Notes under the pieces: model-generated
What the model was told of the DNA's origin: nothing
Seen by the model: the letters and a program-made list of their open reading frames with translations, nothing else
Databases searched by the model: none
Program-made: the position numbers and the translations under genes
In this document: positions 1 to 8,308 of the stretch, piece after piece
How the letters are laid out: every line of letters begins with the position of its first letter
Position numbering within the stretch: position 1 is the stretch's first letter
Origin: a virus
Virus record (IMG/VR): IMGVR_UViG_3300028194_000327
Location: 1-27,887 of that record
DNA length: 27,887 nt
Reading direction: 5' to 3' (one strand)

Positions 1-1362
1 ATCTAAATCTGAAGTAGCAGCACCACCAGCACTACCAGTCATCCACGTTTTGTAACGTCTGTCTTCTGTTTCAGAAGCTCTGTATCTTACGTGTAAGAAT
101 GGTCTCTTAGCGTTTTTTCCTAAGATTTGATCGTATACTGAAGTAGAACCAGCTGGTACTAAAGCACCGCTTACTTTTCCACCATCAATACCACCTCTTA
201 AAGTAGCATCGTTTAAGTATTTCCAATCTGACTTATAGAAATCATAACCTCTTCTGAATCCTTTGAATCCAAGGTTAAGTGCCATTTCTTCGTCATTGTC
301 AAACAATCCGTAAGAAGTACCACCTGCACCGTAAGAGTTTTGAGCAGCTAACATGTCATCAATTGCGAAAGAGAAATTTCTATCAACAAAGATTACATTT
401 TCCTGAATAGAACCTTGCTTGTCTAACCTTTTGATTATAGTATCAAATGCAGCTAAAGTAGTTGGATAACCACCTGCCCATACATTTCCTCTAGACTCAA
501 TAGCTTCGAACATTCCTTCAGTACCTACGTTATTAGCTAAACCTGTTCCAGCTGGATAAGCTGAACCTGATAAGTTAGCTAAAGCACCTGAAGCATTTTC
601 AGCAATAACACCTTCAATCATAGACATCTCTAAGTAGTCTTCAAATCTTAGTCTTGTTTCGTGCTCAGACTTCAAATACCATAAGTATCCAGTAGCTCCA
701 TTTTCAGTAGTTACTTCAACCCATCCAATTTGAGCCATATCAGAACCAGAAACAACATACTTGTCTTTGATAATAATTGGTTTGTTAGATAAGAAGATAT
801 CTTCAGCTTCTAAAGATCCAACCATTCCAGTTGTTCCTTGTTGAAATTCAGAACCGTATACAAATACAGTTAATGGAACGTTTGCTGGTACTACTTGACT
901 AGCCTCGTAAAAAGCTACGAAAAACTCATCAGTAGTAGCTGCACCAACACTAGTAACAATACCCTTGTTAGAATTTGACCCACCATTTTCTGATATTAAA
1001 ACAGTTTGTCCTACTCTAAAGTTACAAGCTTCATTTGTTCCTGCTCCACCAGCTCCTGTTAAAAACTTAACGGGTACTGCAACTGCAGCCGGAGCTGTAG
1101 CTGTTTGTGCTGCTGCATACTTTGTATGTAGTCTACCTTGCTCTGCCCATTTGATAAGGTCTGAGTTAGTAGGCATTTCAGCTCCTACCATACGTAAGAA
1201 AGCTGCGATTGTTCTGTTACCGTATCTTTCGAATTCTTTTTCGTAAGTATCAGGTAAGTACTGACTCAAAAAATTGAAATCAGTTATATAATTACTTGGC
1301 AAAGTTGCCTTTACCGAACTGGGAGTTAATGCAACTCCACCAGCGTTTAATGATCCTGCCAT
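1..1362 (-). CDS. Major capsid protein (3' end outside window)
   Basis: Partial gene: 454 codons are present from the ATG at 1362, open to the left edge with no stop. The translation starts MAGSLNAGGVALTPSS and continues through YITDFNFLSQYLPDTYEKEF and TIAAFLRMVGAEMPTNSDLI. It is rich in Ala and Gly, has no signal peptide or membrane segment, and carries mid-protein runs such as GYLWYLKSEHETRLRFEDYLE and ENVIFVDRNFSFAIDDM that look like a folded shell protein. Position is the strongest evidence: it is last in the order terminase, portal, acidic scaffold-like protein, this gene. The HK97 fold is expected from the family and is not visible directly. It starts 18 nt after the upstream stop, so it is probably cotranscribed. 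A less likely alternative is another abundant virion protein. Confidence 0.82.
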   Translation of the reverse strand, partial: MAGSLNAGGVALTPSSVKATLPSNYITDFNFLSQYLPDTYEKEFERYGNRTIAAFLRMVGAEMPTNSDLIKWAEQGRLHTKYAAAQTATAPAAVAVPVKFLTGAGGAGTNEACNFRVGQTVLISENGGSNSNKGIVTSVGAATTDEFFVAFYEASQVVPANVPLTVFVYGSEFQQGTTGMVGSLEAEDIFLSNKPIIIKDKYVVSGSDMAQIGWVEVTTENGATGYLWYLKSEHETRLRFEDYLEMSMIEGVIAENASGALANLSGSAYPAGTGLANNVGTEGMFEAIESRGNVWAGGYPTTLAAFDTIIKRLDKQGSIQENVIFVDRNFSFAIDDMLAAQNSYGAGGTSYGLFDNDEEMALNLGFKGFRRGYDFYKSDWKYLNDATLRGGIDGGKVSGALVPAGSTSVYDQILGKNAKRPFLHVRYRASETEDRRYKTWMTGSAGGAATSDLD

Positions 1363-1380
1363 TGTTTTTGTTTTTAGTTA

Positions 1381-2520
1381 TTAGTTTTTATTTTTGTTAC
1401 TTTTTATTCTTAATCCAGAACCACTACCACTACTAACTGATGTAACTTTAAAACCTCCACTAGACACCGATTGAGTTGCGTTACGAATACCATTCATATC
1501 AATGTTTTTACTTTCTTTAGTTATGTCATTTACCGCATCTGACTTGCCTTGTTCATAAAAGAACTTAGCAAACGAATCCGGGTGCATAGCTAACGAAAGT
1601 GACTTATGATACGAAGCGGCATCTTTTAAGTAACCATCCTCAGTCAAATGTTTAGATATGAAGTTATTTAGATCTGCCTGTGACTCTTTTAGTTTTTCTG
1701 AATCTGCAGGTTTATACTTTAGAGACTTATCATTTAACTTGAATTCGAAACCTTCAAATTTATCATTAAACAACTCGTTTGTTTTCTCAGAAAAGTACTC
1801 CGATCTTTTAGTTGTCTCAGCTTGTGATTGTTGTGACTCTGTTTTATTGTTCTTGTAAGCGTTAAAATCCTCTAACTCTTCGGCAGGTATAAAATCCTTT
1901 GTTGACTCAACTTTTGTCTTATATGTTTCCTTGAGTTTGTTAAAGTACTCTTTTGCTTTTGCAAGTTCTTCTTTCTTTGCTATCTTTCTTTTTCGAACAT
2001 CAGAAGCATCATCTGCATCTTCATCGTATGAAAATCTCTCACTAAGTTCAAAATCTACATCATCTGAATCTAAATGAGGCTTTTGTTGTTTCCAAAATTC
2101 AAACAGCAACTGGTCTTCATTCATACCATCAACATCTTTTGTTAATCTCATGAAATCATCTAGACCTCTTCCAGTTTCCTTTTTGTAGTTTAAATAATTA
2201 ACTATTTCTTCAGGAAGGTCTGGGGTATCTTTACGTTTAGAAGTAAAATCGTCTAATGACGAAACTTCATCACCATATCTATTTTTAATAAATGAAAGAA
2301 CTTCTTCCTCTTTTAAAGAGGGTTTATCTTCTACTTTCTCTTCTACCTTTTCTTTAACTTTAGTTTCCTCGTTAACAACGGGTGTTTCTGAAGGAACTTC
2401 TGTTGTCTCTACTGTTGTCTCTTCTTGGCCTTGACCTACTTTCTTTAACAAGTCTGCTTCTCTTTCAGCTACTGACTTTTCTTCAGCATCATCTAGAGCT
2501 CTTACTTTTATATTATCCAT
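1381..2520 (-). CDS. Probable capsid scaffold protein
   Basis: 379 aa, highly charged. Residues 1-75 are Glu/Val/Thr-rich and strongly acidic. The middle (about 75-345) is Asp/Glu/Lys-rich and probably helical. The tail switches to Ser/Gly and basic residues (GGFKVTSVSSGSGSGL, ending KSNKNKN). An acidic helical body with a basic C-terminal tail, placed between portal and capsid genes, is the usual arrangement of a scaffold that docks on capsid protein inside the procapsid. No protease motif was seen, so a protease-scaffold fusion is not supported. The start ATG at 2520 lies 20 nt after a TAACTTTG promoter box (2541-2548). The assignment rests on position and composition; a head-maturation protein of another kind is possible. 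Confidence 0.6.
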   Translation of the reverse strand: MDNIKVRALDDAEEKSVAEREADLLKKVGQGQEETTVETTEVPSETPVVNEETKVKEKVEEKVEDKPSLKEEEVLSFIKNRYGDEVSSLDDFTSKRKDTPDLPEEIVNYLNYKKETGRGLDDFMRLTKDVDGMNEDQLLFEFWKQQKPHLDSDDVDFELSERFSYDEDADDASDVRKRKIAKKEELAKAKEYFNKLKETYKTKVESTKDFIPAEELEDFNAYKNNKTESQQSQAETTKRSEYFSEKTNELFNDKFEGFEFKLNDKSLKYKPADSEKLKESQADLNNFISKHLTEDGYLKDAASYHKSLSLAMHPDSFAKFFYEQGKSDAVNDITKESKNIDMNGIRNATQSVSSGGFKVTSVSSGSGSGLRIKSNKNKN

Positions 2521-2540
2521 TTGATTTGATTTTAATTGTA

Positions 2541-2548
2541 CAAAGTTA
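2541..2548 (-). promoter_or_regulatory. -7 box TAACTTTG for scaffold/capsid genes
   Basis: Exact match to the Bacteroidota -7 consensus TAnnTTTG, in the only gap between portal and scaffold genes and 20 nt before the scaffold ATG. No clear -33 TTG was found 19-21 nt upstream. It would allow extra expression of scaffold and capsid. Confidence 0.5.
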
Positions 2549-2565
2549 CTAACTTTTTTTGATTT

Positions 2566-4998
2566 TTATCTGGGGTTAAACTCAGCAAAATTAAATCCGT
2601 CTAAACTATCCTCGTTAGATTCAAAATTTATAGGAGGTAATTTACTTTGTCTTTGCTGTATTAACTTAGACTGTTCAGTGTTTTGTTTTGATATCCTAGC
2701 TGATTTAGCTTGCTCTCTTTGGACTTCCCTTTCTTGCATGCTGCCTACATCAATTCCTTTTAGCTGCATTTGATACATAAACTCTTCCGCCATAAGCTCC
2801 TTCTTGAGCATAGCTTCTTGTTGTAGTTTTTGTATAGCAAATTGCGTTTCTGACTTTTCAATCTCTATTTTAGCCTGCATTTCAGCTTGTATTGATTGCA
2901 TTTTATTTTGAGCAGCTGCTTGTTGAGATTGCATATTTACCTGACCCTGCATTTCCATCTTCTGGTTTTCTCTAGTGATATCTTGCTCTTGTTTCTTTCT
3001 TCTTTTTAGCTTCAATAGCTCATTTGCCATCTTTAGGTTCTTTATCTCCCTAATGTCAATAGCATCTTCTAAACTAATTTGATCACGACTCATAGCCATT
3101 TGAATATTAGCTTCTAATTGTGCTTTTTCTTCTTCATCAGGAGCAACTTCTAAAAACACTCCAAAATCATGTAGGTATAAATCTTTTATGCTATTTAATA
3201 TAGATACGTTGTACTTACCTACTTGCATAGCAAACTCTTCTTTGAAATCTGCATATTCTAAAACATCTGCTAGTCTACAGGACAATGCTTCAGCTAGTTT
3301 CTGGGTTATTTGAACATTTGCCTCTAATATGTGTCTAGTTGCAACATTTGAATTTAAAGCAGCTAATTTTTGTAAACCTACCAAAGCATCTGGATTAGGT
3401 GTTGATGCATCTCTAGCTTCGTTAAGTCCCGTTACATCTCTAATCATATTTAGATAATGGTTGTACGAACTTATTAAACTAGCCATCTTAGCCTGACCAC
3501 TGTTAGTACCCAGCTCCTGTATTGGAACTCTAGCATTATTAAATTCACCATCTTGAGTATAACTTCTCCCAATGACACTACCCGTTTGAAAATATAGCTT
3601 TAATGCGTCTTCTGGATTGTAAGCAGCTCCTGTTCCTAAATCTACTTCGTTTAATCCATCGGCATCTATAAATACACCATCAGGCACTACTCTAGATATA
3701 ACTTGTTGTAATTTAAGATGAACTATTTGTATTAAATCAGCAAACGTGATCATTCTTCTTACTAAAGATTCAATTACGCCCTTATACATTCTTGGAGCAG
3801 CTCCGATATAATTAGGCAAAGCATACTGAGAAGCTGACTTAGGTCTAACCATATTCTTAGATAACTCCCACTTTAATACTTTTTGAGTACCCATCACCAT
3901 GATACCTTCGTACCAGACATCTATTCTTTTTTCTAACTTCTCAAATCTTTCTTGTTCTTCTACTGGTGGATTGAAGTCATCATCTTTTCTAATTACTTTT
4001 TCACCACCATTATCCATATACTTTTTCTTATAAACCATTTTCTTTGTGGTCTTATAATTGTAGTATAGTAAAGTGACTACATCTTTTTGAAACATACTAT
4101 CCTGATAAGGTCTAATAATTCCATAGTAGTTATACCATAAAGATGACATTTGAGATATTTCCTCCATCTCTTCTAAACTGATATCTGGATTTATCTTAGC
4201 TAGCTCTGTTATTGGAACTTGTTTTACTTCTCCAAAATAAAAGCAATCATCAAAAGTAGGGCTTTCTGTATAGCTATAAACTAATGAAGCTGGATCTACG
4301 TATTCTATTGAAACACCTGAATTAGGTAGAAACTGGTGCTTTACAAATGAAGTGCCTAAAACCATTAGGTCATAGTTCATTTGCTTCTGTATTCTTTGTT
4401 TGTAATGGTTCTGTTCTAGTAATGTGTCTATAGCTTCTTCTTCAGCAATTTCAATCGCTGGCTTATAGTTCATTTGCATATATAGTGCTAACTCCTGCTC
4501 GCTTTCCGGTAGGTCTTGCTTAGGTGTATTAAACATATCTATACCGAACATAGCTTCTGTTGCCTCTAACATAGGTTTAGCAATCATATCTGCTTCTACA
4601 ATTTCCTGAAACTTATGTTTTTTCTCAGCAGACATAGCGTCTTGAGCCACCGCTTTTACATCAAATAATCTATCAGCCATTCCATTAACTACAATGTCAA
4701 CAAACTTAGGAATGATAGGAACTGGTGTCCAATCTAGATTTAAATAACTTAAGTCTCCATCTACAGATATCTCGTTTTTATATTTACCTATAGGTTGTTC
4801 TCCCCTAGCATATAGTCTTAATCTATGGAACTCTACCCACTGATCATAAAACCTGCAACTATTACCACTTCTCTTAAACCATTCATACTGTATTGATTCT
4901 CCTACTTGTCTACCGTATTCGATAGTTTCTTTTTCTGAGTCTGTTGCTGATTGGTTTGGGAAGTTGGTTTGGTTAATTATAACTGATGGTTCTTTCAT
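2566..4998 (-). CDS. Portal protein
   Basis: 810 aa, unusually long for a portal and in the range known for crAss-like and related large Bacteroidota podoviruses. The dodecameric portal sits at one capsid vertex and is the channel for DNA packaging. Residues of note: WTPVPIIPKFVDIVVNGM near residue 95, followed by a long helix-rich body with a TFADLIQIVHLKLQQVISR segment. From about residue 650 to the end there is a Gln/Lys/Met-rich, almost certainly coiled-coil tail (LLKLKRRKKQEQDITRENQK onward), compatible with a barrel or with scaffold contact. It directly follows terminase (2-nt gap) and precedes the scaffold gene. It starts at the ATG at 4998. The function call comes from size, position and overall look rather than a single motif. 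Confidence 0.82.
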   Translation of the reverse strand: MKEPSVIINQTNFPNQSATDSEKETIEYGRQVGESIQYEWFKRSGNSCRFYDQWVEFHRLRLYARGEQPIGKYKNEISVDGDLSYLNLDWTPVPIIPKFVDIVVNGMADRLFDVKAVAQDAMSAEKKHKFQEIVEADMIAKPMLEATEAMFGIDMFNTPKQDLPESEQELALYMQMNYKPAIEIAEEEAIDTLLEQNHYKQRIQKQMNYDLMVLGTSFVKHQFLPNSGVSIEYVDPASLVYSYTESPTFDDCFYFGEVKQVPITELAKINPDISLEEMEEISQMSSLWYNYYGIIRPYQDSMFQKDVVTLLYYNYKTTKKMVYKKKYMDNGGEKVIRKDDDFNPPVEEQERFEKLEKRIDVWYEGIMVMGTQKVLKWELSKNMVRPKSASQYALPNYIGAAPRMYKGVIESLVRRMITFADLIQIVHLKLQQVISRVVPDGVFIDADGLNEVDLGTGAAYNPEDALKLYFQTGSVIGRSYTQDGEFNNARVPIQELGTNSGQAKMASLISSYNHYLNMIRDVTGLNEARDASTPNPDALVGLQKLAALNSNVATRHILEANVQITQKLAEALSCRLADVLEYADFKEEFAMQVGKYNVSILNSIKDLYLHDFGVFLEVAPDEEEKAQLEANIQMAMSRDQISLEDAIDIREIKNLKMANELLKLKRRKKQEQDITRENQKMEMQGQVNMQSQQAAAQNKMQSIQAEMQAKIEIEKSETQFAIQKLQQEAMLKKELMAEEFMYQMQLKGIDVGSMQEREVQREQAKSARISKQNTEQSKLIQQRQSKLPPINFESNEDSLDGFNFAEFNPR

Positions 4999-5000
4999 TT

Positions 5001-7232
5001 TTACTTTATAATAGTGCTCAATGTACCTTTATTACTATATCTTGCAAAGTTAATGCTTATTTTTGATTCTTTCTTGGGAACATGATACAAGTGTTTTTGA
5101 TTAGCCATTATAGCTAGACCTGAACTTATTGTAGCATCATACTTAGTCCTGTTGTTTATATTAAATTTAGCCCAATCTTCTAGAGTTCTAGTGAAGTACA
5201 TGGAACCCATTTCGTCTGGATCTCTATACACTGAATCTAAATCTAATCCTACATATTTCTCTATGTAAGACTCCACAGCTGCAGCATGAGCTTGTTTTAC
5301 CGCTTCTGATGAGTTTGGTATCCCTCCAAGTTCTTTTTCTGTCTTAGAGAGCGTTGTTTTACTTTTGTCAGGTCTGTTTATAGAGAAGGCTCTGTAACCT
5401 CTGTTTTTAAAATGGTAAAGCAATCTAGGTTTATTATTCTCAATTAAAATAGGCATACCATAAAAAACACAAGCCATAAGCACATCTTCAAAAAATATCT
5501 CTGCAGTTTGTGGTCTAGCTACATATTCTAAAAAAAACTCATTGCTAGGAGCTTCATCCATATTAAACTTTGTTAGTCCATGCAAAGCTCCATTTGATCC
5601 AATACCACCTACAGTCCCAGAAATATCATAACTATCGCATCCAAACGAACCTAAGTGTTCATTGCCAGGGTAAAACATATTAGACCTATTTATAACTCTG
5701 TTTTGTAGCTCAGGTTTTGGAGTCCAAGAAACTAAAAATCTTCCTTTTCTGTCCGGAACCCATATAACCTTGGTATCTTGTATTCCATCTTTCCAAACAA
5801 ACTTTCCTTTAGTAATATACCTTTGTTTAATAAGAGAATCGTTGTAGTCTATTTGCTGATATATTTTAGTTAGATTAAACAAAGACTGTTTACTTTCATC
5901 TCTAAATGCATGTGATTCTGTTCTAGGAAACTGCCTGTAAAATTCATTAAGAGCATCTGCATCATTCTTTAAAGACTCTACCTCATTCTCCCAGTATTGA
6001 ACAACACCTAAACTTATTTTTTCTTGATCTGTTCCTGTTATTGGTTTTTCAGGAGTGTCTAAAACAGCGTGTCCAAATTCATCTATGTATCCCTCAAAAT
6101 TATACTCCATTGGAATAAATAATGAATACAACCCGGACTTAGTTTGACCATTAGCATTTCTACTAGTTACATCAGAATCACTATATAATTTTTTAAAGTT
6201 TTCACCACCTTTATCTAAAGCATTAGAAGTAGATCCCATCATACATTTCCCAACTATTTTACTACCTAATCTTAAACAGGTTTTAGTTACCCTCCAGTTA
6301 TTTAATATATTTTCAGGCTTATCCCACTTACCACTTTCATCGTGTATTAATAATAGTAATTTTTCTCCATCATAAGAGTTGTCAGAAGTGTTCTTCCAAT
6401 CTAATACAGTATCAAGCCCATCCATCACAAGCTCATCTGTTTTACCCATGTTTTTTTTGGTTATTTTACTAGCTGGAACTCGGTATGCTAATTCTGTTTT
6501 AGGTTTGTCCATTCCATCCTGAATAGGCTTAAAAAAGAAAGGATAGTTATTAGATATAGGAACCACCTTGTCGGTAAACATTTTTTTAGCATCGCCTCCA
6601 GTTTTAGATAATATACCTACTCTAGCATCCCTAGTAATAGTTCCTTGGTTGACAGCTTCGCATGAACTCATAAACGAGAACCCTGAACGCCTGTTTTTTA
6701 AGTAACACATTCCAAAACTTCTTTTGTCTAACTTACAAGCTTCCCAAAATAAATAAAATATTCTATTAGATTCTCTGAAATCTGGTTTACCTACATCTAT
6801 CTTAGTCCAATTCAAATACATATAGTGAGTCCCTGTGACATAAGTAGATTCTCCGTTATTTGTAAACCAATATCCCTTTTCTCTTTTTTCAAACTCTTCC
6901 TCAATATAATCTACCCACTTTGACTTAAATGTATTGTCTCTTTTTTGCCAATCAAATATTGTTTTAATACCAGATAATTCTTTAGGTATGTCCTCTGCTT
7001 TCCATTTATTATATCTGCTATTTATTGTTTTTGGTTCTTTTGGTAATCCTATTTTTAGACCTTGCACATCATACACCTCTCCTAAAGTTCCATCTTTAGA
7101 TATAATTACAATGTCATACTTTTCGTTGTATCCGTAATCCCAAGTCTTAGATTTGTTCTTGTTGGTTATTACAGTTTTAGGTACAACTTCAGTTATAACT
7201 TTATGTAGTCTATTTTGATCTTTTTTCTGCAA
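5001..7232 (-). CDS. terL: Terminase large subunit
   Basis: 743 aa packaging motor (ATPase plus nuclease). An ATPase core is visible: a degenerate Walker A/adenine-binding stretch KNRRSGFSF at 179-187 and a clear Walker B, LLLLIHDE, at 292-299 ending in the catalytic Glu. The RNase H-type nuclease is suggested by acidic clusters FGCDSYD (530-536) and a later ILIENN (596-600). The canonical GxxGxGKT loop is absent; Arg-Ser-Gly replaces it, as in several terminase families of Bacteroidota phages. The start appears to be TTG at 7232; no nearby in-frame ATG exists, and a TAA lies seven codons upstream. It overlaps the preceding gene by 23 nt, which suggests translational coupling. Confidence 0.9.
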   Translation of the reverse strand: MQKKDQNRLHKVITEVVPKTVITNKNKSKTWDYGYNEKYDIVIISKDGTLGEVYDVQGLKIGLPKEPKTINSRYNKWKAEDIPKELSGIKTIFDWQKRDNTFKSKWVDYIEEEFEKREKGYWFTNNGESTYVTGTHYMYLNWTKIDVGKPDFRESNRIFYLFWEACKLDKRSFGMCYLKNRRSGFSFMSSCEAVNQGTITRDARVGILSKTGGDAKKMFTDKVVPISNNYPFFFKPIQDGMDKPKTELAYRVPASKITKKNMGKTDELVMDGLDTVLDWKNTSDNSYDGEKLLLLIHDESGKWDKPENILNNWRVTKTCLRLGSKIVGKCMMGSTSNALDKGGENFKKLYSDSDVTSRNANGQTKSGLYSLFIPMEYNFEGYIDEFGHAVLDTPEKPITGTDQEKISLGVVQYWENEVESLKNDADALNEFYRQFPRTESHAFRDESKQSLFNLTKIYQQIDYNDSLIKQRYITKGKFVWKDGIQDTKVIWVPDRKGRFLVSWTPKPELQNRVINRSNMFYPGNEHLGSFGCDSYDISGTVGGIGSNGALHGLTKFNMDEAPSNEFFLEYVARPQTAEIFFEDVLMACVFYGMPILIENNKPRLLYHFKNRGYRAFSINRPDKSKTTLSKTEKELGGIPNSSEAVKQAHAAAVESYIEKYVGLDLDSVYRDPDEMGSMYFTRTLEDWAKFNINNRTKYDATISSGLAIMANQKHLYHVPKKESKISINFARYSNKGTLSTIIK
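5045..5052 (-). promoter_or_regulatory. -7 box TAACTTTG before portal
   Basis: TAnnTTTG match inside the last codons of terL, 46 nt before the portal ATG. No good -33 element. It could be chance, but it repeats the exact octamer found before the scaffold gene. Confidence 0.35.
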
Positions 7233-7494
7233 ATCCTTGATAAGCCTCTTTTTTTATTGTTCTCTCTTCTAGCATAGCTTGCTCTTCTTGTATTCTTTTA
7301 AGTATTTCAAAAGCATCAAATATGGCCAGCTTCTTAGTAGCTGCTGCGTTTTTTAATCTATCTGCCGCTAAATCATCTTCAGCATCGTACTTTATGATAT
7401 CTTCCTTAGCTACTTTTATTAGCTCTTTAACAGCTATTTCTCCAGCTTGAATAATATCTTCCTTTAGTTTTTTTACACTTATATCAACACGCAT
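7210..7494 (-). CDS. Small helical protein in terS position
   Basis: 94 aa, almost wholly helical by composition. A notable core is AEDDLAADRLKNAAATKKLA followed by IFDAFEILKRIQEEQAMLEE, which has heptad-like spacing. It lies immediately upstream of terL and overlaps it by 23 nt, and it overlaps the previous gene by 16 nt. Small terminase subunits are usually encoded exactly here and recognise the packaging site, so this is a candidate. However, no N-terminal helix-turn-helix is evident and the protein is shorter than most TerS. It could equally be a small head-assembly factor. The start is the ATG at 7494. Confidence 0.6.
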   Translation of the reverse strand: MRVDISVKKLKEDIIQAGEIAVKELIKVAKEDIIKYDAEDDLAADRLKNAAATKKLAIFDAFEILKRIQEEQAMLEERTIKKEAYQGFAEKRSK

Positions 7495-8048
7495 ACATCT
7501 TTTGTTTTCATTCTGTATAGAGTCTCTCCTTCTACCTTAAATTCGTATTCTGATTCAGGCAAGAAACAAACATCATCTCCTTCTAATATATCTAAAGATA
7601 CCAATTCTTTGTTTCCATACTTTACTTTTCCTACTAATTGCTTATTTCTATCCACAGACAATATAACATCTTTTTCTTTTTCAGTTGGCTTAATAAAACA
7701 ATAATCACCAACAGAGTTCCATTTATCTTTGCTTTTGTGTAAATATACTTGCTCTATATCTACTATATATAAATCATCTTTAAAATGGCATGGACCGCTT
7801 TTTTCTACACCTTTCATGTCGTAGTATTTTCTAAAAACATTATGGTGCACTACTACAGTATCTCCTTTTTTAATGTCCTTATTAAAAGCCCAAAGAATAG
7901 GTATCTCTTCTACTATTGCAAATCTGTTGGTAGTAGTATGATCTTCTTGAGAAGCACTTGTAATCAACTTACCGTCTCCATGCTTGCTTAAATTGTCATA
8001 GCGTTGACCTCCTTGAGGCTTCACTATAAAACAATAGGGAGATTTCAT
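7479..8048 (-). CDS. Tandem GroES-like (double Cpn10 fold) protein
   Basis: 189 aa that appears to hold two GroES-like beta-barrel domains. Domain 1 (about 5-105) has YCFIVKP, a loop GDGKLITS (24-31) comparable to the GroES mobile loop, KKGDTVVVHHN (60-70), and DDLYIV near the end. Domain 2 (about 114-189) has GDYCFIKP, EGDDVCF (156-162), GETLYRM and KDVCVLI. These line up with the canonical GroES at 21004-21261 (KEGDYIYYN, EDLYTVV, KDIVVVL). Domain 2 seems to lack a full mobile loop. It sits two genes upstream of terL in the head-assembly block. Likely role: a co-chaperonin-like or structural barrel protein in capsid assembly. The fold is inferred from by-eye alignment; binding to GroEL is unproven. 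Confidence 0.68.
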   Translation of the reverse strand: MKSPYCFIVKPQGGQRYDNLSKHGDGKLITSASQEDHTTTNRFAIVEEIPILWAFNKDIKKGDTVVVHHNVFRKYYDMKGVEKSGPCHFKDDLYIVDIEQVYLHKSKDKWNSVGDYCFIKPTEKEKDVILSVDRNKQLVGKVKYGNKELVSLDILEGDDVCFLPESEYEFKVEGETLYRMKTKDVCVLI

Positions 8049-8049
8049 G

Positions 8050-8271
8050 TCAGTAATTTACATTGTACTCCAAAGAAGTAGGCATAGCTATACTAAAACT
8101 TTTCCAAAGAAAAACCTCGCTCTTTTTATTTTCTATATATACTTGTATTTCACCATCTTTTGATTGTCTTATTACATGTATGGTGTATGTTCTTAAAACC
8201 GGCTGTCCCACTATATAGTTCATAGAAGACTTATAGTCTGATCCCACAGACACTTTTCTTATATATTCCAT
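8050..8271 (-). CDS. Conserved small phage protein, unknown function
   Basis: 73 aa starting MEYIRKVSVGSDYKSSMNYI. It has alternating hydrophobic/polar residues and ends in an aromatic-rich SLEYNVNY, suggesting a compact beta fold. There is no membrane segment or metal motif. It ends one nt before the tandem GroES-like gene, so the two are probably made together. The style matches short proteins seen among Flavobacteriia phage head genes, but no function can be read from it. Confidence 0.65.
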   Translation of the reverse strand: MEYIRKVSVGSDYKSSMNYIVGQPVLRTYTIHVIRQSKDGEIQVYIENKKSEVFLWKSFSIAMPTSLEYNVNY

Positions 8272-8308
8272 TTTATTATATTTTACTACACCACATTAAG
8301 CGATGTTT

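Noticed and set aside
965-1246. 93-codon plus-strand open frame
   Set aside because: Antisense to the capsid gene, which is fully open and has protein-like sequence.
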